Positions 48,136-59,560 of a stretch of 64,000 nt of DNA are shown here, piece by piece. Within the stretch, counting starts at the first letter, position 1. Each line of letters begins with the position of its first letter. This DNA comes from Piliocolobus tephrosceles (lineage: Eukaryota; Chordata; Mammalia; Primates; Cercopithecidae), in assembly GCF_002776525.5 (NCBI RefSeq), contig NC_045436.1:54910254-54974253 (forward strand), read 5' to 3'. The translations under genes were made by a program, and so were the position numbers. The notes below the pieces were generated by a model. It searched no databases and was not told the origin of the DNA. It was given only the letters and a program-made list of their open reading frames with translations.

Positions 48136-48916
48136 TTTTAACACATATGTTACATTTTCATGGGGTACTTGTGTTTCATATATAAAATATGTAATGACCA
48201 AGTTAGGGTGTGTGAGGTATATGTCACCTTGAATATTTATCATATCTTTAAGTTGGTATCATTTGAGGACCTCTCTTCTAGTTACTTTGAAATATAAAGA
48301 ATATATATATTGTTGCTTAGTCACCACAGTCTGCTATTAAACATCACAACTTATTACTTCTATGTTATTTTATGTTTGTATTCATTAACCAATCTTTCTT
48401 CATCTCAGCTTCCCAATCTCTGGTATCTATCATTCTATTCTCCATGTTTGTGTGATCAAAGATATCTGCCACATATGAGTGAAAACATGCCGTATGTTTT
48501 TCTACATCTCGCTTATTTCACTGAACATAATGGCCTTCAGTATAATCCACGTCATTGCAAATAACATAATTTTATTCTTTTTTATGTCTGGGTAGTATTT
48601 CATGGGACATATACCACATTGTTTTTTATTCATTTGTTCATTGGCATACACTTAATTTGATTCCATATCATTGCTATTGTGCATTGTGAGTAGTGCTGCA
48701 ATAAACATGCAAGTGCATGTTGCAGATATCACTTTGACACATGGATTTCTTTACATTTGGGTAAATACCTAGTAGTAGGATTTTTGGATCATATGGTAGT
48801 TCTATTTTTTTGAGTAACCTTCATTCTGTTTTTGAGTAGTTATACTAATTTACATTTTCACCAATAGCGTAAGTGTATGAGTTATCTTTTCTCTACATCC
48901 TCTCCAATATCTGTTA

Positions 48917-49235
48917 TGCTTTGTCTTTTTTTTTTTTTTTTTGAGGCAGAGTCTCACTCTGTCACCCACGCTGGAGTGCAGTGGCACAATCTCAGCTCAC
49001 TGCAACTTCCACCTCCCAGGTTCAAGCGATTCTCCTGTCTCAGCCTCCAGAGTAGCTGGGACTACAGTCGCATGCCACCACGCCCAGCTAATTTCTGTAT
49101 TTTTAGTAGAGATGGTGTTTCACCATGTTGGTCAGGCTGGTCTCGAACTCCTGACATCAGATGATCCATCCACCTCCGCCTCCCAAAGAACTGAGATTAC
49201 AGACGTGAGCCACCGCGCCTGGCCGCTGCTTTGTC
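48917..49235 (-). mobile_element. Antisense AluS inside the antisense L1
   Basis: tgctttgtc occurs at 48917-48925 and 49227-49235. Between them is a T-run and a reversed Alu body ending 'gagccaccgcgcctggcc'. Confidence 0.93.
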
Positions 49236-50397
49236 CTTTTAATAACAGCCATCCTAACTGGGATGAGATGATATCTCACTATGGTTTTGATTCCCATTTT
49301 TATGAGGATTAGTGATGACAAACATTTTTTCATATACCTGTTGGCCGTTTGTATGTCTTCTTTTGAGAAATGTTTATTCATGTCCTTTGTCTATTTTTAA
49401 TGGGATGATTTATTTTTTACTATTGAGTTGTTTGATTTCCTCCTATATTCTGGACATTAGTACCCTGTTGGATCAGTAGTTTGCAAATATTTTCTCCCAT
49501 TCTATATGTTACCTCTTCACTCTTCACTCTGGTGATTATTTTGTTGTGCAGAATATAAATTTTCATTTGTTTATGTTTTATTTTGATGCCTATGCTTGAG
49601 AGGTCTTAGCCATAAAATGTTGCCTAGCCCAGTGGTCTGAAGAGTATTATCCATGTTTTTTTCTATTAGTTTTATGGTTTTGGAACTTACATTTAAGCCT
49701 TTAATCCATTTTGAGTTGACTTTTGAATATGGTGAGTAATACGGGTCCAGTTTCATTCTCCTGTATGTGGTTATCCAGTTTTCCCAGCACCATTTATGGA
49801 AGAGGACCTTCTTTTCCCATTGGATGCTCTTGTCTGCTTTGTCAGATATCAGTTGGTTGTTGACTGTGAATATGTGGCTATATTTCTGGGTTCTCTATTC
49901 TGTTCCATTTGTCTGTTTGTTTTTATACCAATATCATGGTATTTGGTTACTGTAGCCTTGTAGTATGTTTTGAAGTCAGGTGATGCTCAGGATTGTTTTC
50001 ACTATTCTGGTCTTTCTTGGTTCTATACAAATTTAAATATTGTTTTTCTATTTTTGTGAAAAATGGTATCAATATTTTAATAGAGATTGTATTAAATGTG
50101 TAGATTTATTTCTTTTAGACATATTTTAGTTATATTAATTCTTCCAATCCATGAAGATGAAATGGATTCCCATTTGCTTGTATCATCTTCAGTTTCTTTC
50201 ATCAATGTTGCAGTTTTTCTTGTAAGGATCTTTTACTTCCTTAGTTAAATTTATTTCTAGCTTTTAAAAAATTGTGGCTATTGTAAATAGGACTGCTGCC
50301 TTGATTTTTTTCCAGCTCTTACACTATTGGCATATAGAAATACCACTGATTTTTGTATGTTGATTTGTATCTTGCAATTTTGCTGAATTTATCAGTT

Positions 50398-50697
50398 CTA
50401 AGAGTTTTTGGTAAAGTATTTTGTTTTTTCTAAATATGAGATAACATTGTTTATAAAGAGGGATGTTTTGACTTTCTTTTTTTTAATGTGGGTGCTTTTT
50501 CTTTCTTTCTCTTGGTTGATTACTCTGCCTAAGACTTCCAGTACTATGTTGAATAGGAGTCGTGAAAGTGGGCATTCCTCTCTTGTTTCAGGTAATAGAG
50601 GAAATGCTTTCAACTTTTCTTCATTCAGTATGATGCTGGCTGTGATTTGTCCTACATGATCTTTATTATTTTGAGATATGCTCCTTCTATGCTTCAT
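50398..50697 (-). pseudogene. L1 ORF2 reverse transcriptase relic
   Basis: The minus frame contains CPLSRLLFNIVLEVLGRVI, the conserved block before the catalytic site. FINN then stands at 50446-50457 where L1 reverse transcriptases have FADD, so both catalytic aspartates are lost. The surrounding ORF2 is broken into short frames. Confidence 0.88.
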
Positions 50698-51753
50698 TTG
50701 TTGAAAATTTTTATTATGAAGGGGTGTAGAATTTTATGAAATGCTTTCTTGGTATCTATGGAGATGATGTCATTTTTGTCCTGCATTCTGTTGATTTAAT
50801 GTACCATATTTATGATTTGCACATATTAAACCATCCTTGCATCCTTGGTATTAATCACAATTTATCATTGTGTATTATCTCTTTGATACACTGCTGGATT
50901 TGGTTTGCTAGTATTTTTGGACATTTTTGCATCTGTTTATCAGGGATATTGGTCTTCAAATTTCTTTTTATGTTGTTGCGTCTTTCTCTGGTTTTTGTAT
51001 CAGGGTAATGCTTTCTTCATAGAATGAATTAGGGAGAATTCCCTCCTCTGATTTTTTGAAAAAGTTTGAGGAAGATTTGCATTATTATTTTTATTATTTA
51101 TTTATTTATTTATTTATTTTTATCTGTGGTAGAATTTCCTAGTGATTCCATCCAGTCCTGGGCTTTTCTTTGCAGGGAAATTTTTTTATTACTAATTCAT
51201 TCTCACTACTTGTTATTGGGCTGCTCAGATTTTCTATTTCTTCTGATTCAATCTTGGTTGCACATTTCCAGGAATTTATCGATTTCCTCTAGGTTTTCTG
51301 TTTTGTTCGCATATAATTGTTCATCATAGTCTCTGATGATCACTAATGATGTCTCTTTGTTCATTTCTTATTTTGCTTATTTAGGTCTTCTCGCTTCTTG
51401 ATTAGCCTACCTGGTAGTTTATCAATTATATCCATCTTTTCAAAAAAACAACTTTTCGTTTTATTAAATCATTTTTATTTATTTTTTTAGTTTCTATTTT
51501 GTTTAGTTATTATTGCATCTTTATTATATTTTTATGCTAATTTTGGATATGGTTTATTCTGGCTTTTCTAGTTCTTGAGGTGCATGATTAGATAGCTGAT
51601 TTGATTTATTTTTCCTGTTTCTTTGATGTAGGCATTTATTGTTATAAAATTCCCTCTTAGCACTGCATTTGCTGTGTCCTACAGGTTTTGGTAAATTGTG
51701 TTTCCATTTTTATTTGTTTCAAGACTTTTTTTTTGTTTTCCATCTTAATTTCT

Positions 51754-52380
51754 TCATTGGTCCAATGGTTTTTCAGGACTACGTTGTTTGGATATTTTCC
51801 AAAGTTTCTTTTGTTTTTTGATTTCTAGTTTTTTTCCATTGTTGTCTGAGATGATTCTTGATATAATTTTGCTTTTCACAATTTTGTTGAGACTTGTTTT
51901 GTAACCTAACATGCAGACTACCCTGGAGAATGTTCCATGTGCCGATGGAAAGAATGTATATTCTGTAATCATTGCATAGAATGTTCAGTAAATATCTGTT
52001 ATGTTCATTTGGTCTTAAGGTCCAGTTTAAATCCTATGTTTTCTTGTTGCTTTTCTGTCTAGATGATATGTCTGATGCTGAAAGTGGGGGTGTTGTGGTC
52101 CCCCAGTATTATTGTATTAGAGTCTGTCTCGCTCTTTAGATCTAGCAATATTTTCTTTATGAATCTGGGTGCACTAGTGTTGGGTGCATATATATTTAGA
52201 ATTGTTATATCCTCTTGTTGGATTGATCCCCTTGTTTTCATATAATGACCTTCTTTGTCTTGTTTTACTATTTTTGACTTAAAGCCTGTTTAATCTGATA
52301 TAAGTATAGTTACTCCAGCTTGCTTTTGGTTTGTTTCTATGGAGTATTTTTTCCCACCTCTTTACTTTCAGCCTATATTT
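51754..52380 (-). pseudogene. L1 ORF2 endonuclease relic
   Basis: A minus frame at 52059-52241 has GSIQQEDITILNIYAPNT and, later, ILGDHNTPTFS. The active-site motif of the L1 endonuclease is normally GDFNTP, so Phe is changed to His while the Asp and Asn remain. A further frame at 51754-51972 starts with the ITEYTFFSSAH-like block (here with a small deletion). The N-terminal endonuclease region upstream of about 52380 is absent or replaced by 5' UTR. Confidence 0.85.
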
Positions 52381-52394
52381 GTCTGTATAGTGTA

Positions 52395-53421
52395 TTTCAT
52401 GGGCAAGCCAGAGTATAGAGGCTACACTGCCAGTGGGGGTGTGGTTACCACTCAGCCCCAGACAGGCAGCCCCCTAAATGCAGCAACAGCAGCTGCAGCT
52501 GTGGTGGTGTGTAGAGTGGGGTAAAGGGTCATACTCTCTATGTGTCAGCCTGAGCATAGAGGCCACTCTTGCAGTGGGGGAAGGGACAATGCCCTCAGCC
52601 CCAGACAGTGAGCTCTGAGGCTTGCCTACCTGAGATCTGAATGGCAGCAACTGCTGTAGCAGTGTGCATGAGGGAGGAAGGGCTTCTACATTTCAGTTGG
52701 AGCCACAGACTGTGCTAGTGATGGGGAGTAGGTCACTTCTCAGAGTCCCAGACAGGAAGCTCTCACGCTCTGTAAAGCACACACTTTGATTTCTTTGTCC
52801 CAGGGGCTGCCTCCTTGGTATGCTGCACCATCTTTTCCATGGAAATAGTACTCCATGAAAATTAGGGTATTGGGGACATTGCAGTACCTTTGAGTCCAGC
52901 TCATGCTGTGCCACTGTAGCCCCCTGGGAGGGCACTTTGGTATGTCAGTGGGGTAGCCTGGAGTGTAGAGATATGGAGACTGCGATTTCCAGGATAGAAT
53001 GCAGTTCAGTGATGGCTGTGTTCTCATGATGGCACTATGCTGCAGCTGCTTTGGTCTCCAGGGTGTATTTGTCTTAGCATGAGCTCCTGATTGGGTGCAA
53101 TGCCCTTGCAGGGAATCCACATCACTGCACATGCTAGTGTCAGGATTCATGTGGGCAGCAGAGTTTTTCCATGGTGAGGATGTGGACTGCTTAGGGTCTC
53201 TCACTTACTCTCTAGGCTCTCAGCCAATCTTGGCTGAACTGGCCACTCATTTCCTTCCCTTTCTGTGTCTCAGGTGTTTCGTGTGACTTCTCTGGTGAAC
53301 TCTAGTGCTCTCTCCTAAATGTTCTATTCAGAGTGTAATTATCTATTCATAATTTCGGTTCTTCTTTCTGGAGAGGGCAAGTGTTGGATGTCTCTAGTCA
53401 GCCATGTTGAACCTATCCTTT
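52395..53421 (-). other. L1 5' UTR (old internal promoter region)
   Basis: GC-richer sequence ends, on the minus strand, in the characteristic L1 start 'atggctgactagagac'. The 154-codon minus frame at 52740-53204 lies in this untranslated region and has stops around it, so it is not ORF1. In an active L1 this segment holds the internal promoter. Confidence 0.75.
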
Positions 53422-53490
53422 TCTGTATTATTTCTTAAAACTGAATATGAACCTATAATTATTTCATAATAAAAGTTTAATGAAAAATGA
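53422..53490 (+). mobile_element. Old L1 3' end, right part
   Basis: 'ctgtattatttcttaaaac' followed by 'cctataattatttcataat' and 'aaaagtttaatgaa' is the terminal part of the L1 begun at 47505. The two parts join cleanly when the younger L1 is removed. Confidence 0.85.
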
Positions 53491-54010
53491 AACATTGATG
53501 CCCCCATACCAGACCACAGATCTTTGAACTATAATCACATTCCACTTTCTATTCGCAAAGAATAAAGACATTTTCTTCTCTTGAAGCCTTAACAATTATC
53601 TTTCATTTATATTGATTCTGAATGGTTTTTCTTTGTCAATCCCTGGACCAATTATTGGTTCTGGGAGAATGGAATATTCTGATTAGGTTAAGCCAGTCAG
53701 GGCCTACTACTCAAGAGGAAGTGGAGCCCATTACTTATAAATCATAATGATAAGAAAGAAGGAGAGATGGTCTTCAGGAGAACTAATTTTTAAAGTAAAC
53801 AGACAAACAGTAAGTACCCACTGCTATCCTAATCTATTTAAATAATGCCCTGTATTTGAACCTTTAGATGATTTCTAATATTGCTTTATTTTAAATAATG
53901 TCATTATAAACACAATTATGTACACTTTTCTGATAGTAAGGATTATATATTTTGGAAAGTATCCTACAATTGATAATACTATGCCAAATAGTCCACACTT
54001 CATGAATTTT
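53491..54010. other. Unique DNA, nothing recognised
   Basis: No gene or clear repeat. Confidence 0.4.
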
Positions 54011-54011
54011 C

Positions 54012-54115
54012 ATTGATTGATTGATTGATTGATTGATTCATCAAATATAATTGTACTATAGACATCAAAGTGAGCAAAATTTCAAGAATAAGAGGTAGGT
54101 GCCATCTGCCCATAT
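54012..54115 (-). mobile_element. (TTGA)n run and possible L2 end
   Basis: Six TTGA units at 54013-54037 precede 'catcaaatataattgtac' and 'aaagtgagcaaaat', which resemble the reversed L2 3' end. The microsatellite probably grew from the L2 terminal repeat. Confidence 0.5.
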
Positions 54116-55160
54116 GTGATGAAGGTTGTAGTCGTAGGATAATTATAGATTTCTAAGCCAATAGACTAGAAGATAACTGGTTGTGATGATGGAGGAAGTG
54201 ATTGATATTAAAACTATGTTTTATATCTGAATGCTTAAAAATTAATCAGGCTACAGGAAGCATGTTCTACAGCAAGAACAAATGGGCTCACGTAAAGATG
54301 TAAGGAAGAACCTGGGAAAACAGAAGGTGGAGCTGCCTGGAACTTAGATTTGAGGGCTGAGGAATAGGAGATGGAGTTAAGGGAAAATTAGCTTAATGAG
54401 TAATTGAACGGTAACGGAAAAGTAACTAAAGGATTTTGAAAACGTTTTAAGCAGTTTGACCTTAAGTGAGAGCAAGGGGATATTGGTACAATGGTTTTAA
54501 GCAAAGAAGTGACATGCTCAAAATTACTTTGTGGCTTAATGAATGTGGAATAAGAATGGAGGCTAAAGGACAAACATAAGGTAATTGTGGGAATTCAGAT
54601 AACTAAGATGTTACACTAAGTTAAAGTGATGTGTGTGGACAGTAGAGGAGAATGGAGATTGGAATAATACTTCATAAGGCAGAATGAATTACACTTAGCC
54701 ACTGGAAGAGAAAGCCTAGGGAAAGAGAATAGAAAACAAAAAAGTAATTATTAAAATTTTAGATGTTTTCCAAAAGAATGTTGTCTTGTCATTACTAACA
54801 TGTGGGATTTTTGTTTTAAAAGCTTTTTAAATGACATTTCATTATTGACTTAATTTGCATTTTCTTGTTCTGGCATTGAGATAGAACATTTCCAATATGT
54901 CTGTCAGTTGTTTTTTACTCCTTTAGAATGTGAAATCTATTGTAACCTTCTCAGGGAATGTCTGAGAGAAGAGGGATTATATAATCTTTCATTTTTAACG
55001 TATCTAGTTTCTATTAAATGATCTATGAGTATTTACTCAATACTACAATTTCCCATCTAAATTTATATTTACTTTTGATCTAATTTCCCTTAGAAATCAA
55101 GGTCTTTTATTTCAGATATTTTCTAACATATCTAACTGGAGAAAGATTTCCAAGTTTTAA
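54116..55160. other. Mostly unassigned DNA
   Basis: About 54240-54600 ('ggagctgcctggaacttag', 'gttttaagcaaagaagtgac', 'gacatgctcaaaattac') resembles an old mammalian interspersed repeat that I cannot name. No gene is supported. Confidence 0.35.
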
Positions 55161-55164
55161 TTTG

Positions 55165-55245
55165 TATTTACTTCATTCATACATTAAATCAGCAAGTATT
55201 TATTGAGTACCCATTGTGTGCCTGAAACTGTTCTAGGCCTTTAGA
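55165..55245 (-). mobile_element. L2 3' end, antisense
   Basis: 'cattcatacattaaatcagc', 'aagtatttattgagtacc' and 'cattgtgtgcctgaaac' match the reversed L2 terminal region. Confidence 0.7.
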
Positions 55246-56265
55246 CTATTTACTGTCAATTAAGGAATCTCTACACACAGTCACAGCACCTTTAGCAATC
55301 TCTTCATCTTTACATGTAGTGTGTTCAGTTAAAATAATCACTTTATTCTTCCAACTACTTCTTCAGGTAAATTGAGAGTTAGTAGTAAAATAGTTTTTAC
55401 TAGTTTAATAACTGTAATTCTAAAGCTATGCATGCTTATTTCAATATTTTAAATTGTTTTTAATGCTGATCATCAAAAATTTTTCCAACACAATGACTAT
55501 TATCAGTCATATCAAATTTTTATTTATCTCTCTATGAAATAGAAAATCACTTTTAGTGAGACTTGTGTACCTGAGAATTATTTTGCCCTTAAAAATATTT
55601 GACAAACTACTTGGTAGAACTTTTTATTTAAAATTTCTAAATTCAAATTGCTGTGGATGTTGCTCTAATTTGGTATTACTTTAGGTTCTTTGATTGCAAA
55701 AATAAAAACAATTTAAAAAGATTAAGATTCTGCTAACTTACACATTATTCAAACAAATAAAAAGGACTTACACAAAGGATAGGAAGTGGCTAAAGGTGAA
55801 CATTCAAGTTTAGGAAAAGAGATAAAGGCAATGCCTGGCTGATATCAGCAGGAGTTCAGAAACATTTTACCAGGGTGCAGCCTCATAATAATGTAATTTA
55901 ATGATATCTTACTTCTCCATTATAAATTAATATTCACAGAGAAAATCACTTGAGTATCAGGGAGTTGAGATATTTTGATCAAGCCAGTCTGTATCACATA
56001 CTGTCTCTCCTTGTTGCCATAGAGATTGGAATCTGCTCCCAGAAGAAGGGGTAATAGGTAAGCAAAGAGAATTGAAATCACTGTGCATGCCCTACCTGAC
56101 CAAAGTCATAGGTAAGTACTAACCTCCCACTCAGTTTTCAATTCCTAAAATGCTCCTGTTTCACATAATGTGTTTACCTCACATACAATTGAAAATTATC
56201 TTATTACATTTAATTAAGAAAACCAAAAGTGATTTTTGGATACTGCTCCTAAAGATGACTGACAC
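55246..56265. other. Unique DNA, nothing recognised
   Basis: No gene or clear repeat. The frame at 56150-56437 overlaps the following LTR. Confidence 0.4.
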
Positions 56266-56270
56266 CAGTA

Positions 56271-56566
56271 TGCTCTGTGCCATGGTTGGAATGTGTTCCC
56301 CACAGTTTGTGTTTAGGAAACAATCTCTAAAGATATATGTTGATAGTATTTGGAGGTGGGTATATGATGTCTTTCCATGTGATGCCTTCCTCCTTGTTAT
56401 GAAGCAAAGAAGGCCCTCACTATATGTGGCCGCTTGACGTTGAACTTTTCAGCCTCTAGAACTGTGAGAAATATATATTTTTAAAAATAAATTAACCATG
56501 TTTGATATTCTCTTAAAGCATCACAAAGTTAACTAAGACAGAAAACTTGTACGAAGAATGGGGTTG
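56271..56566 (+). repeat. MaLR LTR (MST/MLT1-like) and primer site
   Basis: 'gccatggttggaatgtgttcc', 'ggaggtgggtatatgatg', 'aaggccctcactatatg' and 'cagcctctagaactgtgag' end at 'aactaagaca' near 56540. 'cttgtacgaagaatgggg' at 56546-56563 resembles the tRNA-Leu-type primer site of MaLR elements. The LTR is shorter than usual, with internal loss. Confidence 0.7.
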
Positions 56567-57287
56567 TTGCTGCAAACCACAAAGTATCTGAGACAGGTCT
56601 CAATCAATTTAAAAGTTTATTTTTCTAAGGTTAAGGACATGCTGCAGAGGGAGGTCTGTGCCTTTCTCCAAATGCGATTTTACAGGCTTCCACATTTAAA
56701 GGGGAAGAGTGGGCTGGATGGGAAAAAGGGAAGGTATGGTAATCCACATGTTGCAAAAGAAAAGGAACAGGTAAGTGTTCCTCCAGGCTCAGAAAATTGG
56801 CACTTTACATAAGATAGGGTGAACATAGAGTAGCTACCTGTGGAGATACTTAACCTTTTTTTTTCGAGGCGGAGTCTCGCTCTGTGCCGGGACTGGAGTG
56901 CAGTGGCCGTATCTCAGCTCACTGCAAGCTCCGCCTCCCGGGTTCAGGCCATTCTCCTGCCTCAGCCTCCCGGGTAGCTGGAACTACAGGCGCCGCCACC
57001 TCGCCCGGCTAGTTTTTTTTTGTAGTTTTTAGTAGAGACGGGGTTTCACCGTGTTAGCCAGGGTGGTCTTGATCTCCTGACCTCGTGATCCGCTCGTCTC
57101 GGCCTCCCAAAGTGCTGGGATTACAGGCTTGAGCCACCGCGCCTGGCCAACTTAACCTTTTATCTGTAGCTATCTGCTTAGGAACAAAAGGAAAGGCAGT
57201 TTCTGGCATGACTCAGCTTTCAGCTTAATTGTTTCCTTTTGGCATGGTGAATTATGATCCCAAGTTTTTATTTTCTTTTCACATTGC
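56567..57287 (-). repeat. Antisense LTR inserted in the MaLR
   Basis: TG...CA termini at 56571 and 57283 are flanked by ttgc at 56567-56570 and 57284-57287. On the minus strand it begins TGTGAAAAGAAAATAAAAAC. The MaLR sequence continues after it. The LTR itself is split by an AluY. I do not recognise the family. Confidence 0.65.
56848..57161 (-). mobile_element. Antisense AluY inside the inserted LTR
   Basis: acttaacctttt occurs at 56848-56859 and 57150-57161. The body ends 'gagccaccgcgcctggcc' at 57148. It carries the 'caggcttgag' monkey variant and a small deletion in the right arm ('ggcgccgccacctcg'). Confidence 0.93.
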
Positions 57288-58165
57288 TATACCAATTACC
57301 CAAAGATGTGAAAGTGGCTTTAGAACTGGGTAATGGGCAGAGACTTGGAAGAATTTCAAGGAACAGGCCAAAAAAAAAAAAAAAAAAAAAAAACATTGTA
57401 TCACTGTATTTCCCTGAGCAGAGCATTAAGGTCTATTCTAGTGAGGGCTCAGAAGAAGAGCTGTGTAGGCAAAGTCTGGATGCCTTAAAGAGTACTTAAG
57501 TGTTTGTGACCAGTATGTTGGTAAAAATAGAGACAGTAAAGGCAATTCTAATGAGGTTTCAAATGGAATTGAAGAGCAAGGCATTGGATACTTGAGTGAA
57601 GACCAGCCTCGTTACACAGTTGCAAGGAACTTGGCTGCATTGTGTCCATTCCCTAGGGCTTTATATAAGGAAGAACTTAAAAATGATGAACCAGGATATC
57701 TGACAGAAGAAATATCTAAGCAACAAGCATTCGGGCTGCTGCCTGGCTACTTTTAGAGATGCAAGAGCAAGGAGATACTTTAAAGGCTGAATTTAAAGGG
57801 AAGCAGGTTTCAAAGACAACCCTAAGTGAGTGACCACCCAAAATTTTGTTACAGAGATTCATAGGGATAGAATGCAGCCAGGCAGTATTTATTAAGACAA
57901 TGGGAGAATGACCCAAGGCCATATTTAAGGCTGCCCCTCCCATGTCAGGCTTACAGCTTTTGAATGACAGGATGACTTCCAGTGGCCCTGGGCAACTTCC
58001 ACAGGCTCACAGTCCACCTCAACTTTCTGCTCTTTGCATTTTAGCACAGCGCCGCTTGGCTACTTCAACTGTGGCTCACATGTGCCCAGGTGCAATGTTA
58101 ACCTTCTCTCTGGAGGTACAAGCTCTAAGTGTTGTCCAGTTTAGGTACCAGATAAACTGGGGCTG
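57284..58165 (+). pseudogene. MaLR internal region (MST/THE1-int-like)
   Basis: 'gtgaaagtggctttagaac', 'tgggtaatgggcagag', 'atgaggtttcaaatggaa', 'ggaacttggctgcattgtg', 'ctagggctttatataagg' and 'ccaggatatctgacagaag' follow the MaLR internal sequence in order. Such regions derive from an ancient gag-like frame; the remaining frames (57254-57499, 57942-58166) are broken. A poly-A run at 57371-57393 has expanded inside. No second LTR was recognised downstream. Confidence 0.8.
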
Positions 58166-58171
58166 AATTGT

Positions 58172-58350
58172 GCTCAGCTCCTTTTTAGCTATGACTGGAA
58201 GCAAGTTACTTATCATTCCTGTAACTCTTTCTCCTCAGTTGTAGAAATGAAAAATATAACAGTAACTCTTTCATAGGGTTTATGTTGAGAGTTAACAGCA
58301 AATTAACATATGTCACCACCGTAAATATTAGTTGTTGTTGTTATTATTAT
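58172..58350 (+). mobile_element. MIR with (TTG/TTA)n end
   Basis: 'atgactggaagcaagttac', 'tctttctcctcagttgtag', 'tttcatagggtttatgttg' and 'aaatattagttgttgttg' match sense MIR. The end has become a short (GTT)n(ATT)n microsatellite. Confidence 0.82.
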
Positions 58351-58404
58351 TATTATAGCTTAAGACTCTATCAACAATACAGTGGAAGCATATGACATCC
58401 TATG

Positions 58405-58472
58405 AGATGTCATATAAATTTGAGAAATCATATAAATTTACATGAGAAATTTGAGAAATCATATAAATTTGC
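58405..58472. repeat. Short local direct repeats
   Basis: 'tttgagaaatcatataaat' occurs at about 58419 and again at about 58449, with a partial copy 'tgtcatataaattt' before. The spacing suggests replication slippage. Short overlapping frames here arise from the repeat. Confidence 0.8.
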
Positions 58473-59526
58473 TGAAAACTTTATATATCACAGAACTGGA
58501 AGGGAAATATATCCCAGAGGCAAAGATACATCACAAAGGCAGTTCCTGCCAGCAAGCTTCTCTTTTACCCTGTGTTCAATTGAAATGTAATTGCTACATC
58601 AGTAAAAGCATATCTATTGCCAAGGCACATATTCACATGAACATCTGGACAGCAGACATAGTCATACTTATTAAGTGATAAGTTTACAGTAATTGATTAT
58701 TACTTCTTTTCTAACAACCAAAGTAGTTAAATGAATAAGTATATACTATGGATCACAGGGCTAGGATTTTTCAAGTTTTTGAAGTTTACACCAATTTTCA
58801 TCTTCCTCAGGGATGGAAAATAGCAACAATGTGTTGTTTTTGTTATTCAGTGGATGAATGTGTCTATCCTATCATAATTTGAGCAGGCTCCAAATGTCAA
58901 GTAATCAAAGTGAGAATGTTGCTATATAACAAACACCCATTCTTCTTACATATTCAGGAACTGATGGGAAGATATGTAACTTGGATTCAGGAACTCACTG
59001 CAATTAATACGAGGCAAATGTTGTTAGAGTTTTAGTGATCACCTGCTTCCCACAACACTCATTCTGTAAATTAGAATTTATGGTGGACTTCATGTAAACT
59101 GTAATTGCTCAGGAAGTAGTATTAGCTTGAAGCTTATATCCAATTGCCCTGTAAATATTTTTTTTTTTTTCCAATTACATGGAGTAAAAGCCCCCAGTTT
59201 TTTGGAGAAGTTCAGAAGAAATGCTAAAGGAGAATATGCATGTGTGTTGTTCTAAAAATTTTATTTTCAATTCCTATTTTTTAAAATTTGTCTTTCTCAA
59301 AGCTTTATGGCTTCCATTTACTTGGCAAATTTTCACTGATTAATTGTTAGTGTCTAAAGATTTGGTTATAGTGACTATTATGAATAGTCAAATTAGGCCT
59401 TTGTAATATTTGAGCAAAAATCTGAAGGAAATACGGATAACTACAGACAGAACCATTGAATAGAGGAGACCCCTTATTTAAGTGTGTTCTAAGAATCAGT
59501 AATAAGACCAAGGTGGCTTTAGCAGA

Positions 59527-59560
<34 letters not shown>

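Larger units (their letters stand above)
48121..53436 (-). mobile_element. Antisense L1 with both ends, ORF1 missing, inserted in an older L1
   Basis: The target repeats are tctgtactgtttctt (48121-48135) and tctgtattatttctt (53422-53436), 13 of 15 identical. The element body is 48136-53421. Reading right to left, there is a 5' UTR (53421 to about 52400, opening 'aacatggctgactagagac'), then part of the ORF2 endonuclease, reverse transcriptase, the ORF2 end and 3' UTR. No ORF1 lies between the 5' UTR and ORF2. Without its internal Alu the element is about 5 kb, shorter than a full L1. Confidence 0.9.

Noticed and set aside
52740..53204. 154-codon minus-strand frame, the longest in the window
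   Set aside because: It lies wholly inside the old L1 5' UTR and does not resemble L1 ORF1 or any protein I know. It is explained by the GC-richer composition of that region.
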